A stretch of DNA of 64,000 nt from Tethya wilhelma (taxonomy: Eukaryota > Porifera > Demospongiae > Tethyida > Tethyidae). This document shows, piece by piece, positions 54,301 to 64,000 of the stretch. The position numbers and the translations under genes were made by a program. How positions within the stretch are numbered: position 1 is the first letter of the stretch; each line of letters starts with the position of its first letter. The notes beneath the pieces are model-generated. The model was not told the DNA's origin. It made no database searches and worked only from the letters and a program-made list of their open reading frames with translations. The stretch covers positions 894,341 through 958,340 of the forward strand of contig CAXIPT010000013.1 in NCBI GenBank assembly GCA_964030475.1. The letters are read 5' to 3'.

Positions 54301-57300
54301 AGCTGTTTTCACAAAATTACTTTTTACGGCGCGGTGTTAATTGCATTCCATTTCCGGTATGATTACGTCACTTACTCTGAATCAATTAACTGCATTCCAT
54401 TTAGCGTCACGTCTTCCGTCTTCAATGAATCTCATTAACGAAACCCAACTAACATTTTCTATCAGTAATTCTGTGGTATAAATAGGGACTCGCAACTATA
54501 TATAGTAAGTGTGTTAGTGAAGCGGGGCTATGGCAGGAGTCAAATACTGCCTAAGGTTCACCACATACATGGTCTGGGGGCCGTGGTGAGTCTCCCCTGA
54601 AATATATGCCTCGCTTACTGCATACCATTCAGTTGAGCATATAGTTGGCCCCACCTACTCGCAGAACCTATGTCAGTCATAGCGCCTTTGTGACTGGCAT
54701 GCCGTGTACGGGGTAGGTGGGGTATTAAGGGATGGAAGGTACGTGTAAGCCCTTGATCGTGCAGCGCTAGCACAGTCATAATGACAAGGTCAAGGCTCGT
54801 ACTGGAAATCCCCGCTCAACCTTTTTTTTTTTAAAATTTTTCTCCATAGCTATTGTATGGCTGTTGCAAATGTGGTCATATCTCGGTCTAGGAAGGTCGT
54901 ATTGAGCTGGGGTTGGTACTGTTGCGATCAGCTTGAAGAGATTTAGCTTTATGTACACATTATTAAGCTTTCTAGTGACTGCAACTATTTCTATGCCACA
55001 ACACAATTACATGTTAGGCTTGTTGACTCTAATGCGTCATGGCCGCCTGTTGTATGTGTGGTCATAATAGACAGACGCACACACAAAATGATCCTCATGC
55101 ATAACTATATAATGCTCACAGAGTGGCATGTATCCACAACTATATATCATAATTTACCACTCGTCTGAAGTCTCACAGTTCACTATAGCGTATCTACATT
55201 ATGTTCATACACCAAGTATAAATGAAAGCACCGCAGGTGCACAAGCCTCAATACACTCATGTAGAATGCAAAACTAAATATGCATGCATGACATTGCGTA
55301 TAAAAGAAGACCATGAGTATTGAGACCCAAGTGAGCAGATTAGGTACACAGCCTAGTCTATTCCATGCAAGCTAGGCATGTTCCAATTGGCCTGAGTGCA
55401 GGAAAGATCATGTTGCTGTGGGCCACTCTTTGGTGGGATTTGAACTCAGTTTAAACTGAAAATTTATTGGTAGGTAAAACTTGAACAGTTACACTGCTGA
55501 TGCTTGTTTCACACTGATATGCATCTGAGCTACAGAGACTGGTCTCTCATCAGCTACTGAGGTGAGATAGTAAAGGTTAGTCTGGCAGCAGTGATACCAA
55601 AGTTCACTCAGTTATAGTAAACAACGCAGTATTATCGTTCTCAAAGTTACTTACCTGGCTAAGCAGCTAAGCCTGCTAGCTCTACTGTATTTCTAGATAA
55701 CGCACACTATGCACGGGCGTGATCAATGGGTGCGGCTTCTAAGCTAAGCGCTCAAAGAAGCACAAAAGCCTCAGATCTCAGAAACCACAGTGTTTTGCAA
55801 GATTCTACACGTCAAATTTCAAGATAATCTCGATTAATGAGCGTAAGTACCTTCTACTTCGTCTCTAGAGCTGCCATTTTTCAGATAATTTAGTAACAGA
55901 CGCACACACACACACACACACACACAAAACGACTACCGTAATCCCCTGCACGTGCTACGCACGCGCCGAGGCTTAATGAATACACAAAGTAAAATGAACA
56001 ATATTAACGACCCATTGCTATGTCAACTTCTTTCACTACTTTCACTAAACGACAAAAAATGGGGAAAAATTAAAACGTGAATTGCTAAACACATGCAAAT
56101 TTCCTATTTTCAAAAGGTTTTCAACACAGCTTACCTTCTCAGTGAGGCAGTAGAGCAGGTCTCTGATGTAGCCCCTCATCTGCTGGTAGAACTGATAGTC
56201 CACAGAGACAGACGCTGTGTGCTCCTCCAGCTCAGCTATCTCCCTCTCCGCCGTGGTGCAGTCATCTTCCATCCTCTCCAGTCTCTGCCGGTGGCTGGAG
56301 TGGGTCTCTCTCACATCCTTCAGTTGGTTCTGGAGGCGACTCTTCAGAGAGTCCATTGTAATGGGGACCAGTTTCTCTGGTAGTTGTAACCTGTTCATCT
56401 GGTTGGTAATATCTTGCTGATTAACAGGAGCGGGGGGACTAATTGAAGGAGTGAAGTCAGCGAGACCGGGATAGAGATGGGTGTGGTCTACTAATGAGAG
56501 GGGTTGTGCTGTGCTAGGGGGAGCTCTAGACGTGGGTACGTTCACCCTCACCCCCTTGTTGATCTGTTCCTCCTCAAACCTGTCCTCGTCCGACCCACTC
56601 TCGGCATTCTCCAGTGCCTCCAGTACCTTCATCTGACGGGAAGTGTCGCTACGACGACCAAATGTACGAGCAGGGCCCTCCTCCTCGTTATCACTGTCAT
56701 CACTCTTATCGTACTCATCTTCTCTAATTAGACGGGACTTCCCCTTGGCCGACTCATTATTCACTTCGAGTGTCATGTGATCCTGTGTTGTAATTCCACC
56801 CCCCAGTTTTCTGAGGATCTCTCGTTTCTTCCTTGCAGCGTGGACCATCGCAGCATCAGGGATGACCCCTGACCCCAGGCGATGGGACAGTGAAAACAGT
56901 GGAGCTTCTTTGGCTTCATCTTTGTCACCATCCTCGTGAGACTCAAGCTGTATGGCTTCTTTCAGTCTCTTCTCTTTTCGCTTTTCTCTCTCCATCATCT
57001 TGGCCACCCTCTTGGAGTGGTTGGTCTTCTTCACTTGGAACACCTCATCTTCCTCAAGGTCATCGTTGAAGCTCAACGCTGGACGACTTGACAACAGCTG
57101 GAGAGAAGGACAGAGTGGAACAGATGGTGCAGGTAGGAACATACCTGGACTCTTTGTCACATACCTTGGAAGAGACGTTGGGTTCTTTCTCAGTGTCATC
57201 CTGTAGAGGAGTGTTTTCATTTTTGGTGGGTTCCTCTGCTGGATGTTCTTGCTGTGTCTCCTCCTCCTCGTTCTCCTCCACAGAATGCACCACCTTCCTT

Positions 57301-57344
57301 CGGAACTGGCGCCCTCGGGGCCTCTTGCCAGAGAAGAAACTCAT
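51374..57344 (-). CDS. PAXBP1: PAXBP1/GCFC1, GC-rich sequence binding factor family
   Basis: A multi-exon gene from ATG 57344 (MSFFSGKRPRGRQFRRKVVH) to TGA 51374. The N-terminal half (two exons, 57170-57344 and 56134-57098) is acidic and charged, with FNDDLEEDEVFQVKK, a coiled coil and the YQQMRGYIRDLLYCLTEK block typical of GCFC proteins. The C-terminal half has FEQWKFHLPSSYSQAFVSLC, LPKIFTPFVRLQLFPWNPLD, AIDNDVYIPLF and RQFWSCLKLLGNITQW, all family landmarks. In vertebrates PAXBP1 links Pax3/7 to histone H3K4 methylation and GCFC2 takes part in splicing. The two halves are separated by an unusually long intron (about 53595-56133) full of repeats. It is head-to-head with HDAC8 (111 bp). Confidence 0.9.
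52180..52381. mobile_element. MITE, TACCATATAG ends, in PAXBP1 intron
   Basis: TACCATATAGCACAAAAATT on the left; the right end read inward is TACCATGTAGAACAAAATAT. It is about 202 bp with no coding capacity. It belongs to the same TACCRTATA family. Confidence 0.7.
53670..55985. repeat. Composite repeat filling the long PAXBP1 intron
   Basis: Both ends carry the same motif in inverted orientation (GCATAAGCCTCGGTGC near 53695, GCGCCGAGGCTTAATGAA near 55965), and a related direct copy (GGTGCACAAGCCTC) lies at about 55229. No transposase ORF is visible. A TATAAATAG box at 54478 precedes a short ORF with a donor (54530-54583). Possibly a large non-autonomous element or several nested ones. Confidence 0.5.
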
Positions 57345-57385
57345 GACGGTAAATATTCTAAATAGAGCACACCCTGGTTGGGTTT

Positions 57386-57435
57386 TTTGACGACCTTTAC
57401 CCATTGCGTTCCTCGTTAGGTAAAGGGTCGTCAAA
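57386..57435. promoter_or_regulatory. Inverted repeat in PAXBP1/HDAC8 bidirectional promoter
   Basis: TTTGACGACCTTTACC (57386-57401) and GGTAAAGGGTCGTCAAA (57419-57435) form arms of about 16 bp around a 17-bp spacer, inside the 111-bp space between divergent start codons. It could be a dimeric factor site or a hairpin. Confidence 0.5.
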
Positions 57436-57455
57436 TAAAATGCTACCAATTTATC

Positions 57456-58917
57456 ATGTCAGAGAAGAGTGTGGTGTTTGTGCACTCAGAGCATCTGCTG
57501 AAGACTGCAGAGAAGAATCCCAGGAATGGCAAGAGGGTAAGTAACACACACACACATACTTGATCGATAGTGTGTGATCACACTCAAGTTTTCACACACA
57601 CACACACACACACACAGGGACAGCTGGTGTACTCTCTCATCAAGGCGTACGATCTCTTGAATGAGTTAAAGTGAGATTACCCCTGTCATTTTATACCATT
57701 ATTTGACATGTTGCACTGTTTCTCAGTGTTATAGAACCGAAATTAGCAACCCATGATGACCTTTTGACCTTTCACAGTTCATCGTATCTCAACTTCCTAA
57801 AGAAGCACCTTCATCACGATGGTGACGACCTGTCAGCACGTGATGCACAGCAAGCGGAGGAGTTTGGACTAGGTATGTATTTTTCGGGTTGTTTATATAA
57901 AATGTGAGAATTTCCTGACCTACAGCATGTTGTATGAACTTGTGTGTCTGCCCTCAGGCTATGACTGCCCCCTGTTTGAGGGGTTGTATGACTACATACG
58001 GAGCATCTGTGGAAGCACATTAACAGCTGTTGATTGTCTGGCTGGGGGTGTGGCTAGAGTGGCCATCAACTGGTATGGTGGACGACATCATGGTCTTAAG
58101 GATGAAGCTAATGGATTCTGTTACTGCAACGATATAGTTGTGGGCATATTGAAACTGCTGGAGAGGTTCTCTCGAGTGCTCTACATAGATGTAGACATTC
58201 ACCATGGAGACGGTAAAACACCTGCTGCCATCTTAGGCCAGTGCTAGCTAGTCTCTTTCCTGTGCAGGAGTTGAAGAGGCCTTCTACCATTCATCAAGAG
58301 TCTTCACTCTCTCCTTCCATAAACACTCACCTGGATTTTTTCCTGGTACGTTCATACACACTCAGTTTATTACATGTGCCACTCCTAATATCCACATGTG
58401 TTACTCCTAATATCCACATCTGTTACTCCTAATGTAATATCCACATGCACCACTCCTAATTATTATCAATAATTCAGGGAGTGGTGGCATTGATAGCATT
58501 GGCCAGGGAGCAGGCAACTACCACTGCAGTAATGTACCTCTCCAAGATGGGATGAGAGATGACCAGTTTCACAGACTCTTCATGAGGTGAGCTGAGATTC
58601 ACTTGAGATTGATTTGATTCAAACTGTCTCTTTGTTCACATAGAGTTACATCAGATGTGAAAGACTGTTTCAAACCTGATGTAATTGTGATGCAATGCGG
58701 TGCTGACATGCTCAGTAATGATCCAATAGGGACATTTTCCCTCACCCCCCATGGCTTGGGTGACATTGTCCACTCTGTTCTGCAATGGGACGTGCCCAGT
58801 CTGTTGCTAGGAGGAGGGGGGTATCACTATGCCAACACTGCACGATGCTGGACCATCTGCACTGCAGTTGCTCTCTGTAAGAAACTGACCAATGAAATTC
58901 CAGAACATATAATGTTC
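57456..58917 (+). CDS. HDAC8: HDAC8-like class I histone deacetylase, 3' end missing
   Basis: Exons: 57456-57536, 57618-57670, 57778-57872, 57958-58212, 58268-58345, 58478-58586 and 58644 onward. Landmarks: [20 protein letters not shown], the His-His pair in [19 protein letters not shown], the metal site [11 protein letters not shown], the [10 protein letters not shown] loop, [15 protein letters not shown] and [17 protein letters not shown] with the catalytic Tyr region. Together they fit HDAC8, a Zn-dependent deacetylase acting on cohesin SMC3 and histones. The last exon breaks off at TNEIPEH, where the sequence turns back on itself at 58918; roughly the last 50 residues are missing. The acceptor of exon 2 uses a (CA)n run. 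Catalytic residues are intact up to the break. Confidence 0.88.
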
Positions 58918-60332
58918 AAACATTATATGTTCTGGAATTTCATTGGTCAGTTTCTTACAGAGAGCAACTGCAGTGCAGATGGTCCAGCATCGTGCAGTGT
59001 TGGCATAGTGATACCCCCCTCCTCCTAGCAACAGACTGGGCACGTCCCATTGCAGAACAGAGTGGACAATGTCACCCAAGCCATGGGGGGTGAGGGAAAA
59101 TGTCCCTATTGGATCATTACTGAGCATGTCAGCACCGCATTGCATCACAATTACATCAGGTTTGAAACAGTCTTTCACATCTGATGTAACTCTATGTGAA
59201 CAAAGAGACAGTTTGAATCAAATCAATCTCAGGTGAATCTCAGCTCACCTCATGAAGAGTCTGTGAAACTGGTCATCTCTCATCCCATCTTGGAGAGGTA
59301 CATTACTGCAGTGGTAGTTGCCTGCTCCCTGGCCAATGCTATCAATGCCACCACTCCCTGAATTATTGATAATAATTAGGAGTGGTGCATGTGGATATTA
59401 CATTAGGAGTAACAGATGTGGATATTAGGAGTAACACATGTGGATATTAGGAGTGGCACATGTAATAAACTGAGTGTGTATGAACGTACCAGGAAAAAAT
59501 CCAGGTGAGTGTTTATGGAAGGAGAGAGTGAAGACTCTTGATGAATGGTAGAAGGCCTCTTCAACTCCTGCACAGGAAAGAGACTAGCTAGCACTGGCCT
59601 AAGATGGCAGCAGGTGTTTTACCGTCTCCATGGTGAATGTCTACATCTATGTAGAGCACTCGAGAGAACCTCTCCAGCAGTTTCAATATGCCCACAACTA
59701 TATCGTTGCAGTAACAGAATCCATTAGCTTCATCCTTAAGACCATGATGTCGTCCACCATACCAGTTGATGGCCACTCTAGCCACACCCCCAGCCAGACA
59801 ATCAACAGCTGTTAATGTGCTTCCACAGATGCTCCGTATGTAGTCATACAACCCCTCAAACAGGGGGCAGTCATAGCCTGAGGGCAGACACACAAGTTCA
59901 TACAACATGCTGTAGGTCAGGAAATTCTCACATTTTATATAAACAACCCGAAAAATACATACCTAGTCCAAACTCCTCCGCTTGCTGTGCATCACGTGCT
60001 GACAGGTCGTCACCATCGTGATGAAGGTGCTTCTTTAGGAAGTTGAGATACGATGAACTGTGAAAGGTCAAAAGGTCATCATGGGTTGCTAATTTCGGTT
60101 CTATAACACTGAGAAACAGTGCAACATGTCAAATAATGGTATAAAATGACAGGGGTAATCTCACTTTAACTCATTCAAGAGATCGTACGCCTTGATGAGA
60201 GAGTACACCAGCTGTCCCTGTGTGTGTGTGTGTGTGTGTGTGAAAACTTGAGTGTGATCACACACTATCGATCAAGTATGTGTGTGTGTGTTACTTACCC
60301 TCTTGCCATTCCTGGGATTCTTCTCTGCAGTC
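58918..60332 (-). other. Inverted mirror copy of the HDAC8 region (probable assembly artefact)
   Basis: Reverse complement of 57503-58917 over about 1.4 kb with only small differences, mainly in CA-run length. The centre is AACATATAATGTT-CA-AACATTATATGTT with a two-base spacer. The copy lacks the first 47 bases of the coding sequence and ends at the N (60333). It should not be counted as a second gene without proof. Confidence 0.85.
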
Positions 60333-60333
60333 N

Positions 60334-60403
<70 letters not shown>

Positions 60404-60405
60404 AT
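60334..60405. repeat. (GT)n microsatellite beside N at 60333
   Basis: A long TG dinucleotide run starts at the N and marks a position where assembly is likely to break. Confidence 0.9.
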
Positions 60406-60448
60406 GTGTTGTGTTACACATTTTTCCGGGTACCCTCCCACTCCATAC

Positions 60449-61149
60449 CTGACATCATTGAGCAGCTGTTGATCACTCCCAGTACAGTTGTACTCCATTA
60501 CGTATTGCGGCTGTCCAAACTTGTCAGTGCAGTTGATGGCAGAGAAGTCTGGCTGACAGACAGCAATGAAATGAGGCCTCAGTCTACCAGCCACCATCTT
60601 CCCAATGTCAGTGACGACCAGCGTCATCAGCAGGCCAAACAAGAACCATCTTAGTTGATGTCCGATTCTCGCCAGCCACATTGGAATGGCACACCGAGAG
60701 GAGGACGGACCACAGGGAAAGAAGAACGGACGGCTCTTCTCATTTCGTCTGGTCACAAACCTCTCAACACAGTTGCCAACAATCAGCTGTGGTACGGGTA
60801 TGGGTGGGGGGAGAGAATTGAGACACATGAAAGCATACAGGGTACAGACTTCATTTCACCATATATATATCTAATATAGCAGTTCCCTTGCTATATTATC
60901 TACGAATTAACTCACGGTGATGAGCGGCAGTCCAATGCTAGCCAGAGTCAGCGCCCAAGATGGTACAGTGCTGTCCTTGTAAGGGTGCCTAATACTCTGA
61001 TCGTCGCAGAAGAAGCCTCGTCTCACAGCTACACCTCGGTTTGAAGCAAGGTACAGTCCCAAAAACAGTGAAAAGAGAAGAAACAGAGCGAATAGATCAG
61101 CAAACACCTTCAACCAGGCGGAAAACACTGAGCGATACTTCTTGGTCAT
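60449..61149 (-). CDS. PLPP1: Phospholipid phosphatase (PLPP/LPP), 5' two exons only
   Basis: Exons 60916-61149 and 60449-60786. Start MTKKYRSVFSAWLKVFADLF, first membrane helix, then RRGFFCDDQSIRHPYKDSTV (the conserved luminal loop), a second helix, and a third ending in KMVAGRLRPHF, which is the C1 phosphatase motif KxxxxxxRP, followed by VCQPDFSAINC. LPP enzymes dephosphorylate phosphatidate and lysophosphatidate on the outer face of the plasma membrane. The C2 (SGH) and C3 motifs are absent because the gene is cut by the (GT)n run and N at 60333. A 5' UTR is expected upstream of 61149. Confidence 0.88.
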
Positions 61150-61470
61150 TTTGAAGGTCCAATGGTTAGAAGTTGACCCCTGACCTCTACAACCTAACCC
61201 GCCCATGCCACTAAAGCCGAATTTGCGCATGCGTATAAAGTTATTGCATGTAAACACTACTCGTCCAAAATTTCCCCCTCCCCTCTCATTCATACTACAG
61301 GACGTTTTGGTTTTGTTATATTATTTTATATTTTCCTACACTAAATGTTTCTCCCTTCGTTCTTGTGTCAATAATTGATGGCTTGGCTCTACCTCTGGCT
61401 CTAAATCTTAAGATGGTGTGCACATGTAACAGTTTGTGAACAATGGAAGTGTAAGAGAGTCCATACCTCT
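61150..61470. other. Upstream region of the phosphatase gene
   Basis: About 320 bp between the phosphatase start and the first repeat of the right-hand array. No ORF or strong motif is seen. It is likely promoter and 5' UTR. Confidence 0.4.
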
Positions 61471-62800
61471 GCAGAATGGATATGAAATTGCTCCTACAAC
61501 GAAAGTGTGTGCATGTGGTGTGGAATATTTACACACTCTCTGTGACAAACTTACCTTACTGGCTGGACATAATCTGCTCCTACAACGAAAGTGTGTGCAT
61601 GTGGTGTAGAATATTTACACACTCTCTGTGACAAACTTACCTTACTGGCTGGACATAATCTGCTTCTGCAACTCAAGTGTGTGCACATTTGTACAGCCAT
61701 ATTTAAATATACCAATGATAGCTGAGTCATCAATGATCCTTACCTAACAGGACATATCTTGTGTGTGTGACAACCTGAACAGTGTACATATTGCATTCTT
61801 ACTAGATTGATTCATGGTTGGTCATGTGACCTAGAGATGCTTACCTCATAAGACAAGACATTTCTATAACTCAAGTCAGTGTGCATGTATGTCTGAGTGT
61901 TTAAACAAGACAGTTTGTGGGCAACTTAAAGAATTTTACCTTAGCCAGGACAAACTGAATACAAGACTCGTTAACTCAACATGATTGTCTGTATATGTAT
62001 AATGTAGCATTAATTTTAATAAGAGTGAGTCATGAATCATTAACAAGCCTTCCCTTTTAATGACGTGTGCAGTTGCACAAGATGACTTCCAGAGGTTCAG
62101 GGTCCAAATCTAGAGTCCATACTGATTCAGGGACATGCCATAGTAAACATATTATTGTAGCCGGAAAGAACAAGAATGATAGCTGTGTGCAACTGAGAGA
62201 TCTTTATATTACCTTAGGGCAGATGCACAAGATGGTCGCCACTCTACTCAATCAGTGTGTGCAAATTAAGAGAGAGCGAGTTTAATATTACAATAAGTTA
62301 CATAAGTTATTAAAATCTTTCCCTGTTTAATGACATGTGCAGTTGCACAAGATGACCTCCAGAGGTTCAGGCACATGTTGTAGTAAACATATTGTGGAGA
62401 GAGAACAAAAATGATAGCTGTGTGCAATTGAAAGAAAACGTTTTATTACCTTAAGACAGACACACAAGATGGTCTCCATAACTCAAATCAGTGTGTGCAA
62501 GTTGTACAGTATTCAAACAAGACAGTTGTGAACAACTTACAAATAAATACTCACTTCATAAGGACAGATGTATAACATACAAGATGACTTTCCAGTTTCC
62601 AGGGTATCTCCTAAATCAACTCATAAGTTGTGAGCATGGTGTGGGAGGGGCCAGGTGTCAATATTACTTGCAGGAAAATGCAATAGGAAACTTACCAACA
62701 GTCTCCTGTTGTGGCTACTTCGCTTGACTTGCTAACTGAAAAATCAATACATGGAAAAATGAAATGAGAACTTGAACTTACAGACAGAAGATATGACTTG
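61470..62800 (-). repeat. Degenerate array with recurrent minus-strand donor-like motifs
   Basis: Units of roughly 85-150 bp. Two adjacent units (about 61500-61583 and 61584-61670) are almost identical. In most units the minus strand shows an acceptor-like stretch, a short segment containing TGTC-CAGCCAGTAAG or a variant, and then GTAAG. Two further copies share TTGCACAAGATGACYTCCAG (62075 and 62344). No long ORF is present. Confidence 0.6.
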
Positions 62801-62849
62801 GGTTCAAATCCATCCGATGTTAGACTGGTCGTATGATTAGCTAGTAGAC

Positions 62850-64000
62850 TGCTTCAGTTGGCTTGGTAGCTAGCTTGGAAGGAAATACATGGCAAAATGA
62901 AACACACGACAAACTTACAGCTAGAGAAGTGAGTTCACATCCATTTCAAATGCTTCAGTTGGTTTGGTAGCTGGCTCGGAAGGAAAATACATGGCAAAAT
63001 AAAACATACGACAAGCTTACAGCTAGAGAAAAATACATGGCAAAATGAAACACACCTACTTCAGTTGGCTTGGTACCTGGCTTGGAAGAAAAAATACATA
63101 GCAAAATGAAACATACAAAAAACTTACAGCTGGCGAAACGAGTTCAGATCCATTTTAAGTCTTCAACTGCCTCAGTTAGCTTGGTAGCTGGTTCGGAAGG
63201 AAAAATACATGGCAAAATGAAACACAAGAAACGTACAGCTAGAAGTGAGTTCACATCCATCTCTAGACAAAGATAGTATTCAACTGCTTCAGTTAGCTTG
63301 GTAGCTGGCTTGGAAGGAAAAATACATGGCAAAATGAAACACACAAGAAACTTACAGGTAGAGAAGTGAGTTCTTCAACGGCTTCAGTTGGCCTGGTAGC
63401 TGGCTTGGTAGCTGGCTTGTAAGAAAAAATACATGGCAAAATGAAACATACAAAAAACTTACTGCTGGAGAAGCGAGTTCAGATCCAATTTCAAGACAAA
63501 GATAGTTTTCAACTGCTTCAGTTACATTGGTAGCTGGTTTGGAAGGAAAAATACATGGCAAAATGAAACACAAGAAACGTACAGCTAGAAGTGAGTTCAC
63601 ATCCATCTCTAGACAAAGATAGTATTCAACTGCTTCAGTTAGCTTGGTAGCTGGCTTGGAAGGAAAAATACATGGCAAAATGAAACACACAAGAAACTTA
63701 CAGGTAGAGAAGTGAGTTCTTCAACGGCTTCAGTTGGCCTGGTAGCTGGCTTGGTAGCTGGCTTGTAAGAAAAAATACATGGCAAAATGAAACATACAAA
63801 AAACTTACTGCTGGAGAAGCGAGTTCAGATCCAATTTCAAGACAAAGATAGTTTTCAACTGCTTCAGTTACATTGGTAGCTGGTTTGGAAGGAAAAATAC
63901 ATGGCAAAATGAAACACAAGAAACGTACAGCTAGAAGTGAGTTCACATCCATCTCTAGACAAAGATAGTATTCAACTGCTTCAGTTAGCTTGGTAGCTGG
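62850..64000 (-). repeat. Tandem exon-like array with 346-bp higher-order unit, open to right edge
   Basis: Units of about 85-120 bp share, on the minus strand, CATTTTGCCATGTATTTTTC, a pyrimidine stretch, CCAGCTACCAAG..ACTGAAGC and a GTAAG or GTACG motif. From about 63230 a block of 346 bp repeats almost exactly (landmark CGTACAGCTAGAAG at 63233, 63579 and 63925). Some units read as short open exons (63356-63415 reads PATKPATRPTEAVEELTSLP; 63463-63537 also open), others contain stops. Confidence 0.7.

Noticed and set aside
55650..55662. ACTTACCTGGC, identical to part of the U1 snRNA 5' end
   Set aside because: The following sequence does not match U1 stem-loops and no snRNA promoter element is seen; an 11-base match is chance, and it also reads as an ordinary donor on the other strand.
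58918..60332. A second HDAC gene on the minus strand
   Set aside because: It is the mirror image of the first, shares its truncation and ends at an N; treated as a probable misassembly.
62809..62822. GGTTCAAATCC, resembling a tRNA B box
   Set aside because: No A box or cloverleaf fits upstream, and it lies in a drifting tandem repeat whose other units read GAGTTCACATCC; not a tRNA.
1..64000. CRISPR arrays, phage or bacterial insertion sequences
   Set aside because: Repeats present are eukaryotic foldback elements, microsatellites and tandem arrays; there are no regular spacer arrays, Cas genes or bacterial transposases.

Overview
This is animal nuclear DNA. Genes are split by short GT-AG introns (often 45-100 bp) and packed a few hundred bases apart on both strands. 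There are no bacterial operons or ribosome binding sites. The gene set (intersectin, T-box factor, CHMP1, CHMP2B, lebercilin, TEX11, HDAC8, a receptor-type tyrosine kinase), the compactness and the many small inverted-repeat elements fit a demosponge such as Amphimedon. That assignment is inference; no marker in the window names the species.

Layout from left to right: a Pro/Gly/Ser-rich protein running off the left edge (-); RPL24 (-) head-to-head with CCDC28 (+); CHMP1 (-) head-to-head with a SLC25A39/40 carrier (+); a single-exon DHHC protein (-) opposite a CXXC + FCS-like finger + SAM protein (+); a coiled-coil protein (-); TEX11/ZIP4 (-); the 3' part of SCAF4/8 (-), an N, and the 3' part of a tyrosine kinase (+); a coiled-coil protein with an X-box-like promoter (+); a T-box factor (-); long-form intersectin (-) opposite CHMP2B (+); APEX1 (-) opposite GET1/WRB (+); an AT-hook protein (-), lebercilin (-) and an MGC-start protein (-), the last opposite UBXN11 (+); PAXBP1 (-) opposite HDAC8 (+), which is followed by an inverted copy of itself; the 5' part of a lipid phosphate phosphatase (-); and a tandem array of short repeats to the right edge.

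Four gap positions (21071, 33090-33178, 41949, 60333) matter for interpretation. At 33090 and 41949 the flanks are near-identical direct copies. At 60333 the left flank is the outer end of a 2.8 kb inverted duplication. At 21071 two unrelated genes are both cut off. These look like scaffolding joins or unmerged haplotypes, so the doubled intersectin exons and the mirrored HDAC8 should not be read as biology without checking.

Main themes: (1) five genes (SCAF4/8, intersectin, GET1/WRB, lebercilin-like, PAXBP1) have human counterparts on 21q22, suggesting very old linkage; (2) a CXXC-FCS-SAM protein joins CpG-binding and Polycomb-type modules; (3) seven divergent gene pairs, with TCACGTGA palindromes in two of the shared promoters; (4) X-box-like sites upstream of lebercilin and of an unnamed coiled-coil gene; (5) many MITE-like foldback elements in introns, including one present/absent between the two intersectin copies; (6) a right-edge array in which nearly every unit carries a minus-strand splice-donor-like motif.
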